Shown here: positions 1 through 9,312 of the stretch, in pieces | How positions within the stretch are numbered: position 1 is the stretch's first letter | How the letters are laid out: each line of letters opens with the position of its first letter | DNA from: Histomonas meleagridis | Lineage: Eukaryota > Parabasalia > Tritrichomonadida > Dientamoebidae | Reading direction: 5' to 3' | NCBI GenBank assembly: GCA_020186115.1 | Contig: WSYJ01000113.1 | Location: 558,001 to 622,000, forward strand | DNA length: 64,000 nt | The notes under the pieces: generated by a model | What the model saw: only the letters and a program-made list of their open reading frames with translations | The model's database searches: none | What the model was told of the DNA's origin: nothing | Position numbers and translations under genes: made by a program

Positions 1-61
1 TAATTGTCGTATATAAGTTATTTTCGATATGTGAATGCACATTCGGGCATACATTACCTAT

Positions 62-602
62 TAACTTAATTCAAACTTAAGTTTTTATTTTAATAATTTG
101 CTATATCAAAATAATATTTGGAAATTATTTAAATAATTTTGGACAGCACTTATCTATGCATCTTCAAATGGTAATATAGAAATAGTTAAATTACTTCTTG
201 AACAAGAAGGAATTGATATCAATGCTAAAGATAAAATTTATTTGTTTTATTTAAAATTTATTTTAATAATTTAGAATTTAAAAATAATATTTGGAAATTA
301 TTTAAATTATTTCAAACAGCACTTATGAATGCATCTTATAATGGTTATACAGAAATAGTTAAATTACTTCTTGAACAAGAAGGAATTGATATCAATGCTA
401 AAGACATTTATTTGTTTTATTTAAAATATTTTGAAAAAATATGAAATTTCATATAAACATTTGGAATTACTTATAAACATATAAAACAGCGCTTATGATA
501 GTATCAGAAAAGAAAAATGCAGAAATTATTCGATTATTTGCAGCCAAAATTCAACATCATAAATGTGACGACATAATAAAATTAAAAGATTCTCAAGGAT
601 AA
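62..602 (+). pseudogene. Interrupted ankyrin-repeat gene, 3' end
   Basis: Three successive ankyrin units are readable. They begin at 146, 319 and 489 and match the usual pattern (TALxxASxxGxxEIVKLLLxQ, then GIDINAKD). They are not contiguous: each unit is separated from the next by an AT-rich segment of about 70-75 bases that contains in-frame stops and always sits between the AKD codons and the TAL codons. A similar AT-rich segment precedes the first unit. The last unit ends KDSQG followed by TAA at 600-602. The spacing is 173 and then 170 bases instead of the standard 99, so each unit is in a different frame. The gene is either split by short introns without a canonical GTATGT start or is a decayed member of the large trichomonad ankyrin family. 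Ankyrin identity is clear; gene status is not. Confidence 0.6.
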
Positions 603-1529
603 AAGAGTTAATATTTAAATATTGAAATTAACATTTCCTATATTCAGTTTGTTTTCATATATTATTATTAACGCATTTCATTTGATTAATTTTAATTTTT
701 GAATCAAAATTTGATAAATAGAATATTTTATATCATATTTCATTGTATGATTTTCATATAATTTGATGATAATTTTTGTGAAAAAAATGATGAAAATTCA
801 TAACGACAAAAAATTAATTATTATTCATAGTATTATTTACTCTTAAAGTTGAATGGATATCTATTGAGTACACCTTGTCATTACTGAACATTACAATGAG
901 AAACAGCCCAATACGAAAATGATAAATTACGATCAATAATTTGATTTTTTGTGAAAAGATATCTTTAAACCGAATTAATAGGAAAGGTTTTTTGTCCTTT
1001 GAAATCCCAATGGTTTTGTTAATGCTAGAATGTTTCATTCACATTTTTTGTATAACTTTGAAATCTTATGTGTATGCTTGTTTTATTTATAAAATTAAAT
1101 GAACCTAAAAAATTTATTTTTATATAAGGCTTCATTTGTATTAACAGGATAAATTTTGTATCAATGCGTAATTCAATGTAAAATTCTGGAATTCGCAATT
1201 ATTTTTAAATCTAGCCATTGAACCATCCACTTTTTGATTGATCTGAGGAGTGCCCCATTCATCCAACAAAGATCCATAATGATAATATTAATTTAAGAAA
1301 TAAAAACAAGAGAAAAAACAAAAACAACCAATCAAATTTCAATGGTACATAACACATTTTATTTTTTCTTCTGCAAATATTCAATCATATATTTATTATT
1401 TAAACCAAGTTTAACAAAATAACAAATGATCAAAGTACTTACAAGAAATTTCTTGAAATGATACACTTTGACTTTACTTTTTCGTAAAAATATTATCTAT
1501 AGGTATTATCTGGGTAAATAAACTATTTT
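603..1529. other. AT-rich intergenic region
   Basis: Only short low-complexity frames are present, including a 74-codon minus-strand frame at 814-1038 with no recognisable motif. I see no gene, RNA or repeat here. Confidence 0.5.
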
Positions 1530-2114
1530 TTAACAACACTGTTGCTTCTTTTTTGATAACTTAATTGGTACTTCATTTCTTTTTTCATCAGATGTTGAGT
1601 CATCCTTTGGCGAAAGCTCAAAAATATCTTTGGTAACTGTCGAAAACAAGAAGTCAACATTTTCTCTTGTAACTGCTGATGTTTCAATATATTTTGCTTT
1701 GTGAGCTTTTGCCCATTCTTCAGCTTTTTCATTTGAAACTTGAGGAGATGGAAGATCAGTTTTGTTACCTACCACATAGCATAACTTAATTTCTGTTGCA
1801 CTGGAGACAAATTCGTACCAATCATCAAGTTCTTCAAAAGATTGTGTGCAAGATTTATCAAAAACAAAGATAAACGCAATGGTATTACGAAGATAATTTT
1901 TAAGCATTGTTTTGTATGTTGTATTTCCAGGCGTGTCCCAGAGCTCCACGTTTACCTTTGTATCAGAAATTACTCTTGAGTATTTTAATAATGTTGGTTG
2001 AATTGTAGTATATAAATCTACAACAGAGCTATTTTCTATGATTTTAAAAAGGGACGTTTTTCCAACGTCGGGGTTTCCAATCACTAATACTTTTCCTGTG
2101 ATTTCTTTCGTCAT
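1530..2114 (-). CDS. Rab-like small GTPase, prenylated
   Basis: A 194-residue Ras-superfamily GTPase, expected to bind GTP/GDP and act as a membrane-traffic or signalling switch. The P-loop is GNPDVGKTS (residues 13-21), a switch I threonine lies in TTIQPT (36-41), G3 is WDTPGN (59-64), the base-recognition motif is NKTD (117-120), and G5 is ETSA (about 144-147). The protein ends in Cys-Cys, the usual geranylgeranylation signal of Rab proteins, so it is probably membrane-anchored. The G3 motif has proline and asparagine where Rabs have AGQ. Loss of that glutamine normally lowers intrinsic GTP hydrolysis, so it may rely on a GAP or stay GTP-bound for longer. The ATG at 2114 gives a standard-length N-terminus. 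The gene is single-copy here and its frame is intact. Confidence 0.88.
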   Translation of the reverse strand: MTKEITGKVLVIGNPDVGKTSLFKIIENSSVVDLYTTIQPTLLKYSRVISDTKVNVELWDTPGNTTYKTMLKNYLRNTIAFIFVFDKSCTQSFEELDDWYEFVSSATEIKLCYVVGNKTDLPSPQVSNEKAEEWAKAHKAKYIETSAVTRENVDFLFSTVTKDIFELSPKDDSTSDEKRNEVPIKLSKKKQQCC

Positions 2115-2984
2115 TGGTTCTTTTTTATATTGCCTATGGTTCTATTGAAAAAATGACCACAATAAAACGGTTTCTTTCACAGTTGTTTCATTTCTGGCAA
2201 AAATCAAACAATTTTTTAGAGTCATATATAAAACGAGAATGCACAATAACAATATTAAATGTTATCTTTTTTGATGTTTTTACAAATCTCTTTTTTCCCG
2301 AATTTATATCTTATTGTAATGAGATAGAAAGGCAAAACCTTTTCCAGGAAAGCGCGAATTTTTGAATAGATATAGAAAATTGAATGAAAGGGCACGCTGT
2401 TTTGAATGATTTTTAGGGTTGTGGTCCTTCCCAAGCTGGTTTCCATCGATTTAGGGAAGAATTACAATAGAAATTTATAACTGGGAATGCACTGTTCATT
2501 GCAATAATAAAAACAAAAAAATAGTCTGATTACATTGTTGCGAAAAGCAATACATCATACATAATGAATGCATTCATGATTAAGCTCACTAACAAGCAAT
2601 AAAGATTCAATATAATTTTTCTATTAGAGTTAGCTAACAGTGCAAATTCTAATGATTAATTTTTTATTTGAAAGTGGAACATCACTTTTATTTAACTTTA
2701 TACCTGAGCTAAAAAGCACATGAGCAAGGTTAGCAAAATGATAAAAAATAATACTTAAAGACAATCTCAAGATGATTCAATAATTAATTTACAAATATTT
2801 TAGTTTTGCTGCATAAGAAGATTTTCAGAAAAGGCAACATTGTGCATGTTGTTGGTTTGTTTTAATTGGAGTATAACTTGTTTTTTATGTATGTAAGATT
2901 GCTTTTGGGTGTTTTAATACTTTACATCACAAAAAAACAACGGAATGACCGTTTATATTTTGGGAAAGTGACACAAAAGCGTAG
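2115..2984. other. Intergenic region between divergent genes
   Basis: This separates the GTPase at 1530-2114 from the doublecortin gene starting at 2985 and presumably holds both promoters. An ACCGTTTAT element lies at 2948-2956 and a variant (ACCGTTTTAT on the minus strand) at 2162-2171. The short frames at 2114-2446 overlap on both strands and show no family features. Confidence 0.45.
2948..2956 (+). promoter_or_regulatory. ACCGTTTAT upstream element
   Basis: ACCGTTTAT begins 37 bases before the ATG at 2985. The same nonamer begins 28 bases before the Rictor ATG, and CCGTTTAT occurs about 31 bases before the coiled-coil gene in both palindrome arms. The core resembles a Myb-type site. That it is a promoter element is inferred from recurrence and position only. 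Confidence 0.4.
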
Positions 2985-5012
2985 ATGAGAAGACAAAGAT
3001 CAAATCAAAGTTCTAAGAAGTCTGCTCTTCTTAAGAAAACAAGCTCTGTTGAGATTATTGATGACGTCAATGAATCGTCATCAGAATCTGAAGATATTGA
3101 ACAAAATCAAATACAAACTCCAACAGAAAATGTTCATGCAGAGGAGGAAGAAAAAAAAGAACTAAACGCACAAGCCATTCGTAGGTCTTTGCTAAACTTG
3201 TCTCAAAAGGGTGTTACAATTCGCTTAGTTAAAAATGCACTTCCAAGAGATGAGCCAAGAAGATATCGTGTTTTGTTTTTTGATAAAATCCTCGACGATG
3301 CGTTTAAAATCCTTAAAATGCCTTCATATCCAAAAAAGTTATATGATGAAGATGGAAATTTAATCAATTCATTTGATCAATTAAAAGAACAGCAACTCGT
3401 CTACGTTTCAGCCGGTGAAAGGTTTGTCAAAAAAGAAGACACAAAACCTAAGAAGAAGAAATTAAATTATGTATTTACAAAACGTAGCAATTCTGATTCT
3501 GATGATGATACTAATCACAATAAAAATGATCCTCAATTAGATTCAAAGTCAGTTACTTCTAAAGTTTCAAATGCAGAACTCAAAAAACAACAAGTATTAA
3601 ATTCTTTCCACAGAATGATTGCAACTTCTTCATCTACCTCAGAGACCAGTATCAACGAATCCATTTCCTCAGTTTTTTCTTCACTAACAAATGGTCAAAA
3701 GAAGCAATTATCAAATCTTGAATCAATTCAATTAATTCATAACGACACTCAACTTCTTGCATTCCAATCACACCTCATTCGAACACGAATTGCAACCACA
3801 CCACAAATTATGAAAGAAGTTCAAGAATGGTCAATTGACTTATTTAATGAAATCTCACCAAAAGACATCAAATTCGTTATAACAGGTCCCAGGCAGTCCG
3901 GGAAGACGACCATGCTCTTTACAGCCGCCACCACTCTCCTTCGTAAACTTCAAATATCACAAGTTGCAAATAAGTATCTTCTTTTCCCATTAAACTTTGA
4001 ATCCGAACTGCTTAGCACCGAGAATCCATTTCTTCTTCAACAACTTCTTCTCACCACAGTTTTTGATTCCATCCGATATTCCAATTATTCCCTTCTTCCA
4101 TATGTACAACCACTCCAGCAATGGTTCAGTGTCATCTCGTCAGGTGGCCATGTCAAGTTCCCAACCATCTTGACCCAATATCCACATTTTAACTTCGACA
4201 AAATCAAATCATTGGCAAAAGACCTATCGTTAGCGGTTAAAGACAAAACCACAAATGGTCTTGATCAATATGTACAGTTAATACTTCGTATTCCGAAGAT
4301 CTTTGCAGAGTCCTGTGGATTCCTAGATGTCATTTATATCATTGATTCATTTGAATATTGTAATGTCAAATATCTTCCAAACAATAAACACTTTTCAACG
4401 TCAACGAAAGAAGCGGTGCTACCTGACCTATTCTGTAATGAGATGACGAAGTCGATGTATATAATATCATGTAAAAGCGAAGAACAATTTTTACAATGTT
4501 TCAAATGTCAAGATGCGACATTTATAGACAGCGAAGGAATTGTTAAAAATGTTTTAGTTCCATATCGAATCGCTATGTATAATCCGAATTTGTTGTTTAC
4601 GATCGATAATTGCATGGGCTGTTGTGGATTCATTTCACGTTACATTAAAGTCTGCGAGCTATTTAAATTGGTGCAAAGTAACGCATCGATTAAAAAGCCA
4701 TACTCAATGATTAAGGCGAAAACTGATCTTTCAAGATTGAAGATCGCTAAAAGGGAATTGAAGAAGTTGCTCGTTCTGTTGTATGAAGCAGGATGCAAAA
4801 TAATAAAACCAGAAATGTTGAACGAAATTAATTGTTTGGACGACTCGACAACAATTAAAATTATAGAAAAAGAAATTAATAATAAAAATGATAACGAAGA
4901 AGAAGAAGAAGAAATTGAAGTGATAACGAAAAGTGATGAAGAAACTGAAGAAAAAAATGTGGAAAATGATGAAAAAATAAATACAAATGATGATGATGAT
5001 GAAATGGTGTAA
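2985..5012 (+). CDS. Doublecortin-domain protein with P-loop ATPase region
   Basis: A 675-residue protein. A basic and acidic low-complexity N-terminus is followed at about 76-148 by a doublecortin-like domain: a beta-grasp pattern with KKLYDEDGN, the INSFDQLKE segment and the hallmark YVSAGERF. Doublecortin domains bind microtubules, so a cytoskeletal or flagellar role is plausible. A Walker A motif, GPRQSGKTT, follows at 301-309, and a likely Walker B strand, IYIIDSFE, at about 449-456, giving a AAA/STAND-like NTPase core. The C-terminal 44 residues are very acidic. The first ATG gives an N-terminus typical of intrinsically disordered tails. The combination suggests an ATP-dependent microtubule-associated factor; the substrate is unknown. 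The doublecortin call rests on a few motif residues. ORC-like ATPase was considered for the second half but is not supported by a clear winged-helix region. Confidence 0.65.
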   Translation: MRRQRSNQSSKKSALLKKTSSVEIIDDVNESSSESEDIEQNQIQTPTENVHAEEEEKKELNAQAIRRSLLNLSQKGVTIRLVKNALPRDEPRRYRVLFFDKILDDAFKILKMPSYPKKLYDEDGNLINSFDQLKEQQLVYVSAGERFVKKEDTKPKKKKLNYVFTKRSNSDSDDDTNHNKNDPQLDSKSVTSKVSNAELKKQQVLNSFHRMIATSSSTSETSINESISSVFSSLTNGQKKQLSNLESIQLIHNDTQLLAFQSHLIRTRIATTPQIMKEVQEWSIDLFNEISPKDIKFVITGPRQSGKTTMLFTAATTLLRKLQISQVANKYLLFPLNFESELLSTENPFLLQQLLLTTVFDSIRYSNYSLLPYVQPLQQWFSVISSGGHVKFPTILTQYPHFNFDKIKSLAKDLSLAVKDKTTNGLDQYVQLILRIPKIFAESCGFLDVIYIIDSFEYCNVKYLPNNKHFSTSTKEAVLPDLFCNEMTKSMYIISCKSEEQFLQCFKCQDATFIDSEGIVKNVLVPYRIAMYNPNLLFTIDNCMGCCGFISRYIKVCELFKLVQSNASIKKPYSMIKAKTDLSRLKIAKRELKKLLVLLYEAGCKIIKPEMLNEINCLDDSTTIKIIEKEINNKNDNEEEEEEIEVITKSDEETEEKNVENDEKINTNDDDDEMV

Positions 5013-5755
5013 TTATAAATGAAAAAATTGAAATTATAAGTTCGATGCCTTAAATGAAAAAATAAATAAAAAGGTTTCGATATATTTTAATCTCTGTTTT
5101 TGATATGTAATGTGTTCAATATAATTCATGAAAATCAAAATAGAAACCAAAGATTGATTTGATGCTCATCAGTTTTGCAGAATTTGCTGTGTGGTTACGA
5201 AAATTCGCAAAACTGCTTCAAGTGATCAAATTGGTAAAAAAAATATTATCTAAAAGTAAGATATATCACATAGCTACAGCACTTTTCATCTAAATAAAGT
5301 GGAATATTTCTAAAAAATCATTTTTATCTACGATGGAGCAATTCTTTCTTAACGTCTTTATTCTTTGGTTGACTTTTTCATAACCGTTTTAAACTTTTTT
5401 GTAATTTTTTTGAATTTTTAAGTAAACATCTCAAAAATGCTTTGCTATAGATAATGTGGATCTCAGACTTTTAATACAGTATTGGAGGCTAGAGTTCTGA
5501 AAGTTACTTTACCACACTTCTCATAAGGTTTGTAATTTCTTCATATGGTTCTGCAATATTGAAAAATTACTAACAAAACTCTTTCAACAGGATTTTCTCC
5601 AAAACTTTAACAATTTTTCAAGCGATTGGCAGTTTCCGATCATTTAAGATACAAACACAAACTTTTTCAGGCAGGTGAGTTTCAAAGTACTTTTTCTGAA
5701 ATATAGGAAAGTATTTTCGTTTTCATAAATATTTGTTTATAACACCCATAACTAA

Positions 5756-6277
5756 ATGAAAAGCAACGAAACTTGCAAAGTCCTTGTTATGGGGTATCCA
5801 GGTTCTGGCAAAACATCGCTTATAAGGCGTTTTGTGGATGGAATTTTTTCGTATGTTCATGTTACAGTAATGTCTGACGAATATCATCGTTTTATGGAAA
5901 TTAACAATAAAGGCTTTGACTTTGAAATTACCGACATCAGTGGATCTGAACCATTTCATGGAATGTTAGTAAGATATGCAATGAGTCACGATTGCTTCAT
6001 CATTTGTTATGCAATAGATGACCATCTCAGTTTTAAATATATAAAGAGTTGTTACGATGCTATAAAAAAGGCTAAAAAAGAAAAAATTGTTCCAATTGTT
6101 ATATGTGGGAACAAATGTGATCTTGAAGATCAACGCGTTGTCTCTAAATTTGAAGGAAGTTCCATTGCTAAACGACTAAATGTTCATTTCTTTGAAACAT
6201 CTGCTTTGGCAAATGTCAACATAGAAAATCCATTTATCGAATTTGCTCAATATATCAATAAAAATAGTGTTAAATGA
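5756..6277 (+). CDS. Ras-like small GTPase A, left-arm copy
   Basis: A 173-residue Ras-superfamily GTPase. The P-loop is GYPGSGKTS (13-21), G4 is GNKCD (about 116-120) and G5 is ETSALA (about 147-152). G3 reads DISGSE (60-65) instead of DTAGQE, so the catalytic glutamine is replaced by serine. No C-terminal cysteine motif is present, so it is not prenylated in the usual way. The right-arm copy (44347-44859) is the same protein except for two visible changes. One is IKKAKK here against IIEAKK there. The other is an A5/A6 difference just before the stop, giving NSVK here and K there. The complete gene lies inside the duplicated arm. Its cellular role is unknown; distant Rab/Ras function is inferred. 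Confidence 0.82.
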   Translation: MKSNETCKVLVMGYPGSGKTSLIRRFVDGIFSYVHVTVMSDEYHRFMEINNKGFDFEITDISGSEPFHGMLVRYAMSHDCFIICYAIDDHLSFKYIKSCYDAIKKAKKEKIVPIVICGNKCDLEDQRVVSKFEGSSIAKRLNVHFFETSALANVNIENPFIEFAQYINKNSVK

Positions 6278-7042
6278 AATATCACGAATAAATAAATGTC
6301 AAATAATCATATATGATGCAATTGTAAAAGTTAAAATCTTCTATATTATAGGCAGCAATTACCTTCTAGTATAAAAATCATTATATATATATATTTCCCG
6401 AGCTTTACATGTATTTCAAAATTCACATATATATTATTTGTTCCAAAATGTTTCGATAAAATAAGTTTCAATTATATGGAGATTATTTAAAGGAAAATAA
6501 GAAAATTAATGCATACCATATTACTACGTATTGAACACTTTCTTTAGATATTTATTTCATCTTAAATTTAAGAAAAATTTTATAAAATTTCAATATTAAA
6601 GGCGTGAATGAAGATGAATCAATAAACCCAAATATTATCAAAAAGATAACCCTATATTTTACTCATTTTATATCATCTAATTAATGAAATAAATCATGAA
6701 TATTACAACTCTTTTTAGAGAATGCTGCACTTTCCAAAAATGATATGATGATTCATAAGAAATTAATTAAATAAAAAGATTCAGCAAATGAAAAACTTCA
6801 AAAAAATATCATCACAAGATTATTTTGTTCTTAATCAAACAACATTAATATACAGTAATTAAAATATTTCTAGAATAAAAAAGATGATATTAATGTTGAA
6901 AATATTTGTTTTGATACTCATTTTAAAAATATTTATGTTTTTACTTTGAAATAATTTTAACAAATAGAATATTTGAAAATAATTTGAATTTCGAAATCAT
7001 ATTTGATAATAAATATCAAATATAATAATATATTTAAAATAG

Positions 7043-7081
<39 letters not shown>

Positions 7082-7289
7082 ACTAAGCAAACTTTATATT
7101 AAATAAAAGTTCTTCTTCAATATTAACAAACTTTCATACGATATTATTAAATATACATAATTTTTAATACATAAAATAATTTATTTTCAAATAGATATTA
7201 CATTTATATCTTAAAATTATATATTTTGATATTTACAAAGTTTATTATTTAAATGATAAATTTTTGAGAATTTATTTATTATTACAATA
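6278..7289. other. AT-rich intergenic region with AT microsatellite
   Basis: Very AT-rich spacer between convergent GTPases A and B. A pure (AT)n tract of about 34 bases lies at 7045-7078. The same tract, also about 34 bases, is at 43536-43569 in the right arm. No gene is seen. Confidence 0.6.
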
Positions 7290-7871
7290 TTAATTAATAA
7301 AACATATTTCTTTATTCTCGCGTTTTCTTTGAGTATTCGATTCCTCTTCTTTGTCAACAATTGTTTCTGGATTTTTGAAGTACAAGATGAACAATTGTTT
7401 CAAACATTTCTTTTATGTTTATGTTGTCTTTTGCTGATGTTTCTAAAAATTCCGCACCAAGCCTTTTCGCAAGTTCTTCTCCTTCGGATTTACTTACTTT
7501 TCTTTGATCTGAAAGATCACTCTGATTGCCACAGATTAAAAAGCGGTATATTGGTTGTTCCTTTTATATTTTTTCTGGTGTTATAATAGTCTTCTATGCT
7601 TTGAAATGTAGAAATTTCAGTTATTGCGTACATTATTATGAACCCATTTGCTTTTTCTTGCATGCAGTGGAATGAGTGCTGAAAATTCTTCTTGACCTGG
7701 AATTACAGTAATTTTGATTGATATTTCTTTATTATTGATTTTAACTTTTAAAGAATAAGTATCATCAAAATGATACTCAAATTCACAATAAAACACCCCA
7801 CAAGTCTCTCTAAGTACTGATGCTACTTTACCAACACAACCAGATCCTAATAAAAGTATTTGTATTGACAT
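7290..7871 (-). pseudogene. Ras-like GTPase B, left-arm copy, frameshifted
   Basis: A small GTPase read on the minus strand from ATG 7871 to a TAA at 7290-7292. It starts with a complete P-loop, LGSGCVGK, and shows PGQEEF in place of DTAGQE, GNQSD as G4, ETSAK as G5 and a CFIN C-terminus that could be a prenylated CAAX box. Two one-base insertions relative to the right arm break the frame: an A run near 7658 (five instead of four) and a run near 7540 (five instead of four). The right copy is open across both sites but lacks the P-loop. If the two lesions are consensus errors, this is the only copy with a functional nucleotide-binding loop. Confidence 0.72.
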
Positions 7872-8040
7872 AAAGAAGGTTAACTAGTACCGACTCTAAC
7901 CTTCAAAAATTAAAGTTTAATATCTCATGTTCTGAGACTAAATGACACAAATCACTAATATGTTAAATGAAAATCATCATAGGAAATATAAAAATATAGG
8001 TTATTGTTTATTTTGAGGAAAATGATTTTTTGTTAGTTCA

Positions 8041-8172
8041 TTAATGAACTGTATTTAAATATAACATTATTGTTGTTATCATTTTACCAACATATCCATC
8101 TCCGAATAAAACTATTTTTATTGAAATAAATGATGATTTGGCAAACTGTTGAATTATTGAATGGTTGTTCAT
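8041..8172 (-). pseudogene. Orphan GTPase N-terminus with degenerate P-loop
   Basis: A 43-codon frame just upstream of GTPase B on the same strand. It encodes a beta-strand and P-loop (SIKIVLFGDGYVGKM) and then ends at TAA. The P-loop has methionine where serine or threonine is needed for magnesium binding. It looks like the remnant of another GTPase copy. In the right arm the first part of this frame is fused directly to the body of GTPase B by a deletion, so the two arms preserve different versions of this site. Confidence 0.5.
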
Positions 8173-8431
8173 TGATTATAATAAATAATATAATTTAGTA
8201 TCAATAGTTGAGAATTTAATTTTACATAACATTTTTGTTGTGCAGAAAACAAAAAACAAAACAAACAACAACAATATATATATATATATATAAAATGATT
8301 AATCACACATATACAAACGAATTGTAATGAACAACTTAAATTTTATTGATATTAAAAAACTAATTTTATTTTTGTATTTATTGATTATATTCTTATTTAT
8401 TCAATTGACATTTACATGTTTAGTTTTAATA

Positions 8432-9245
8432 TTATTTTTTATTATTTAATTCATTATTCAATCTTTTATTTTCCATTTTCAAGATTGTATATTTCGTATT
8501 TAAATGTGAAATTTCTCTTGATATTTCTTGAATTTCTCGTTCAAGTTCTGTTTCTTCGTGTTTTATGTTATCACCTTTAATTAATTTCGAGATTTCTCTT
8601 TCTAAATTTGATTTTTGTGTGATGAGTTCTTTTCCTTGTTCATTAATGCAACGAAGTTCTTCTTTTAATTCGTGAAATCGTTCATCAATTGAAATATTTG
8701 GTGTGCTAAAATCAAAATTAATTTGTCGTTGAGGTGTTTTAGGTTCTTCATCATTCATAGTTATTCGTGTTTTAAGTTTTTCATATTTAAGTTTCGCTAG
8801 TTCTTCATTCAGTTTCTGATTTTGGATTTCAATATCATCAAAATCAACAAACAACTTTCCAAATAATGTAAATAAATTGCTTGAAAATTGTGATCGTGAA
8901 ATTTCTTTACGTAAGTTATCTATATCGGAAACACTATCTTCAAAGATTTGAAAGAATTCGAATTTATTTTGAGGAATCGTTAAATTATTTTCTTCTAAAT
9001 ATTGATTGAGTTCATTATAATCATCTTCTCCTGAATTTTTCTTGTTCTGTATGATTTATTGGTTTTAAGTAAGATTTAGGAATAATAGAATTTAATTTTG
9101 TTGTTATTTGTTCGAAATTATTTTTAGATTCTGTTTTAAATAATGATAATAAATAATAATTTAAAGCTCTTTCACATTGTATTTTATGAATTATACACTG
9201 AAAATCTAATGATTTTGAAAAATTATCTTTTGAAGAATTATTCAT
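8432..9245 (-). pseudogene. Coiled-coil protein, left-arm copy, one frameshift
   Basis: The same locus as the intact 270-residue gene at 41687-42499. The frame starts at 9245 and runs to about 9030, where an A run has five bases instead of the four in the right arm. The second frame continues to the stop at 8432-8434. The product is rich in Glu, Lys, Asn and Leu with long heptad-like helices in its C-terminal half and no recognised catalytic motif. It is divergently transcribed from the WD40 gene, with 67 bases between the two ATGs. The break is probably not inherited function loss if the assembly is under-polished here. Confidence 0.7.
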
Positions 9246-9275
9246 ATAATTTTTATTAAACGTATATCATTATAA

Positions 9276-9283
9276 ATAAACGG
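9276..9283 (-). promoter_or_regulatory. CCGTTTAT element in divergent promoter
   Basis: On the minus strand CCGTTTAT lies about 31 bases upstream of the ATG at 9245. A related ACGTTTAT lies at 9300-9307, close to the WD40 start at 9313. Both are repeated in the right arm. Function is inferred from position. Confidence 0.35.
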
Positions 9284-9312
9284 CTTCCATCATATAAGCA
9301 CGTTTATTTTTA

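Noticed and set aside
2114-2446. Overlapping short frames on both strands
   Set aside because: They overlap each other and the GTPase promoter region and have no family features.
8273-8292. Short AT tract as a possible recombination signal
   Set aside because: Ordinary microsatellite, also present in the mirror position near 42641-42657.
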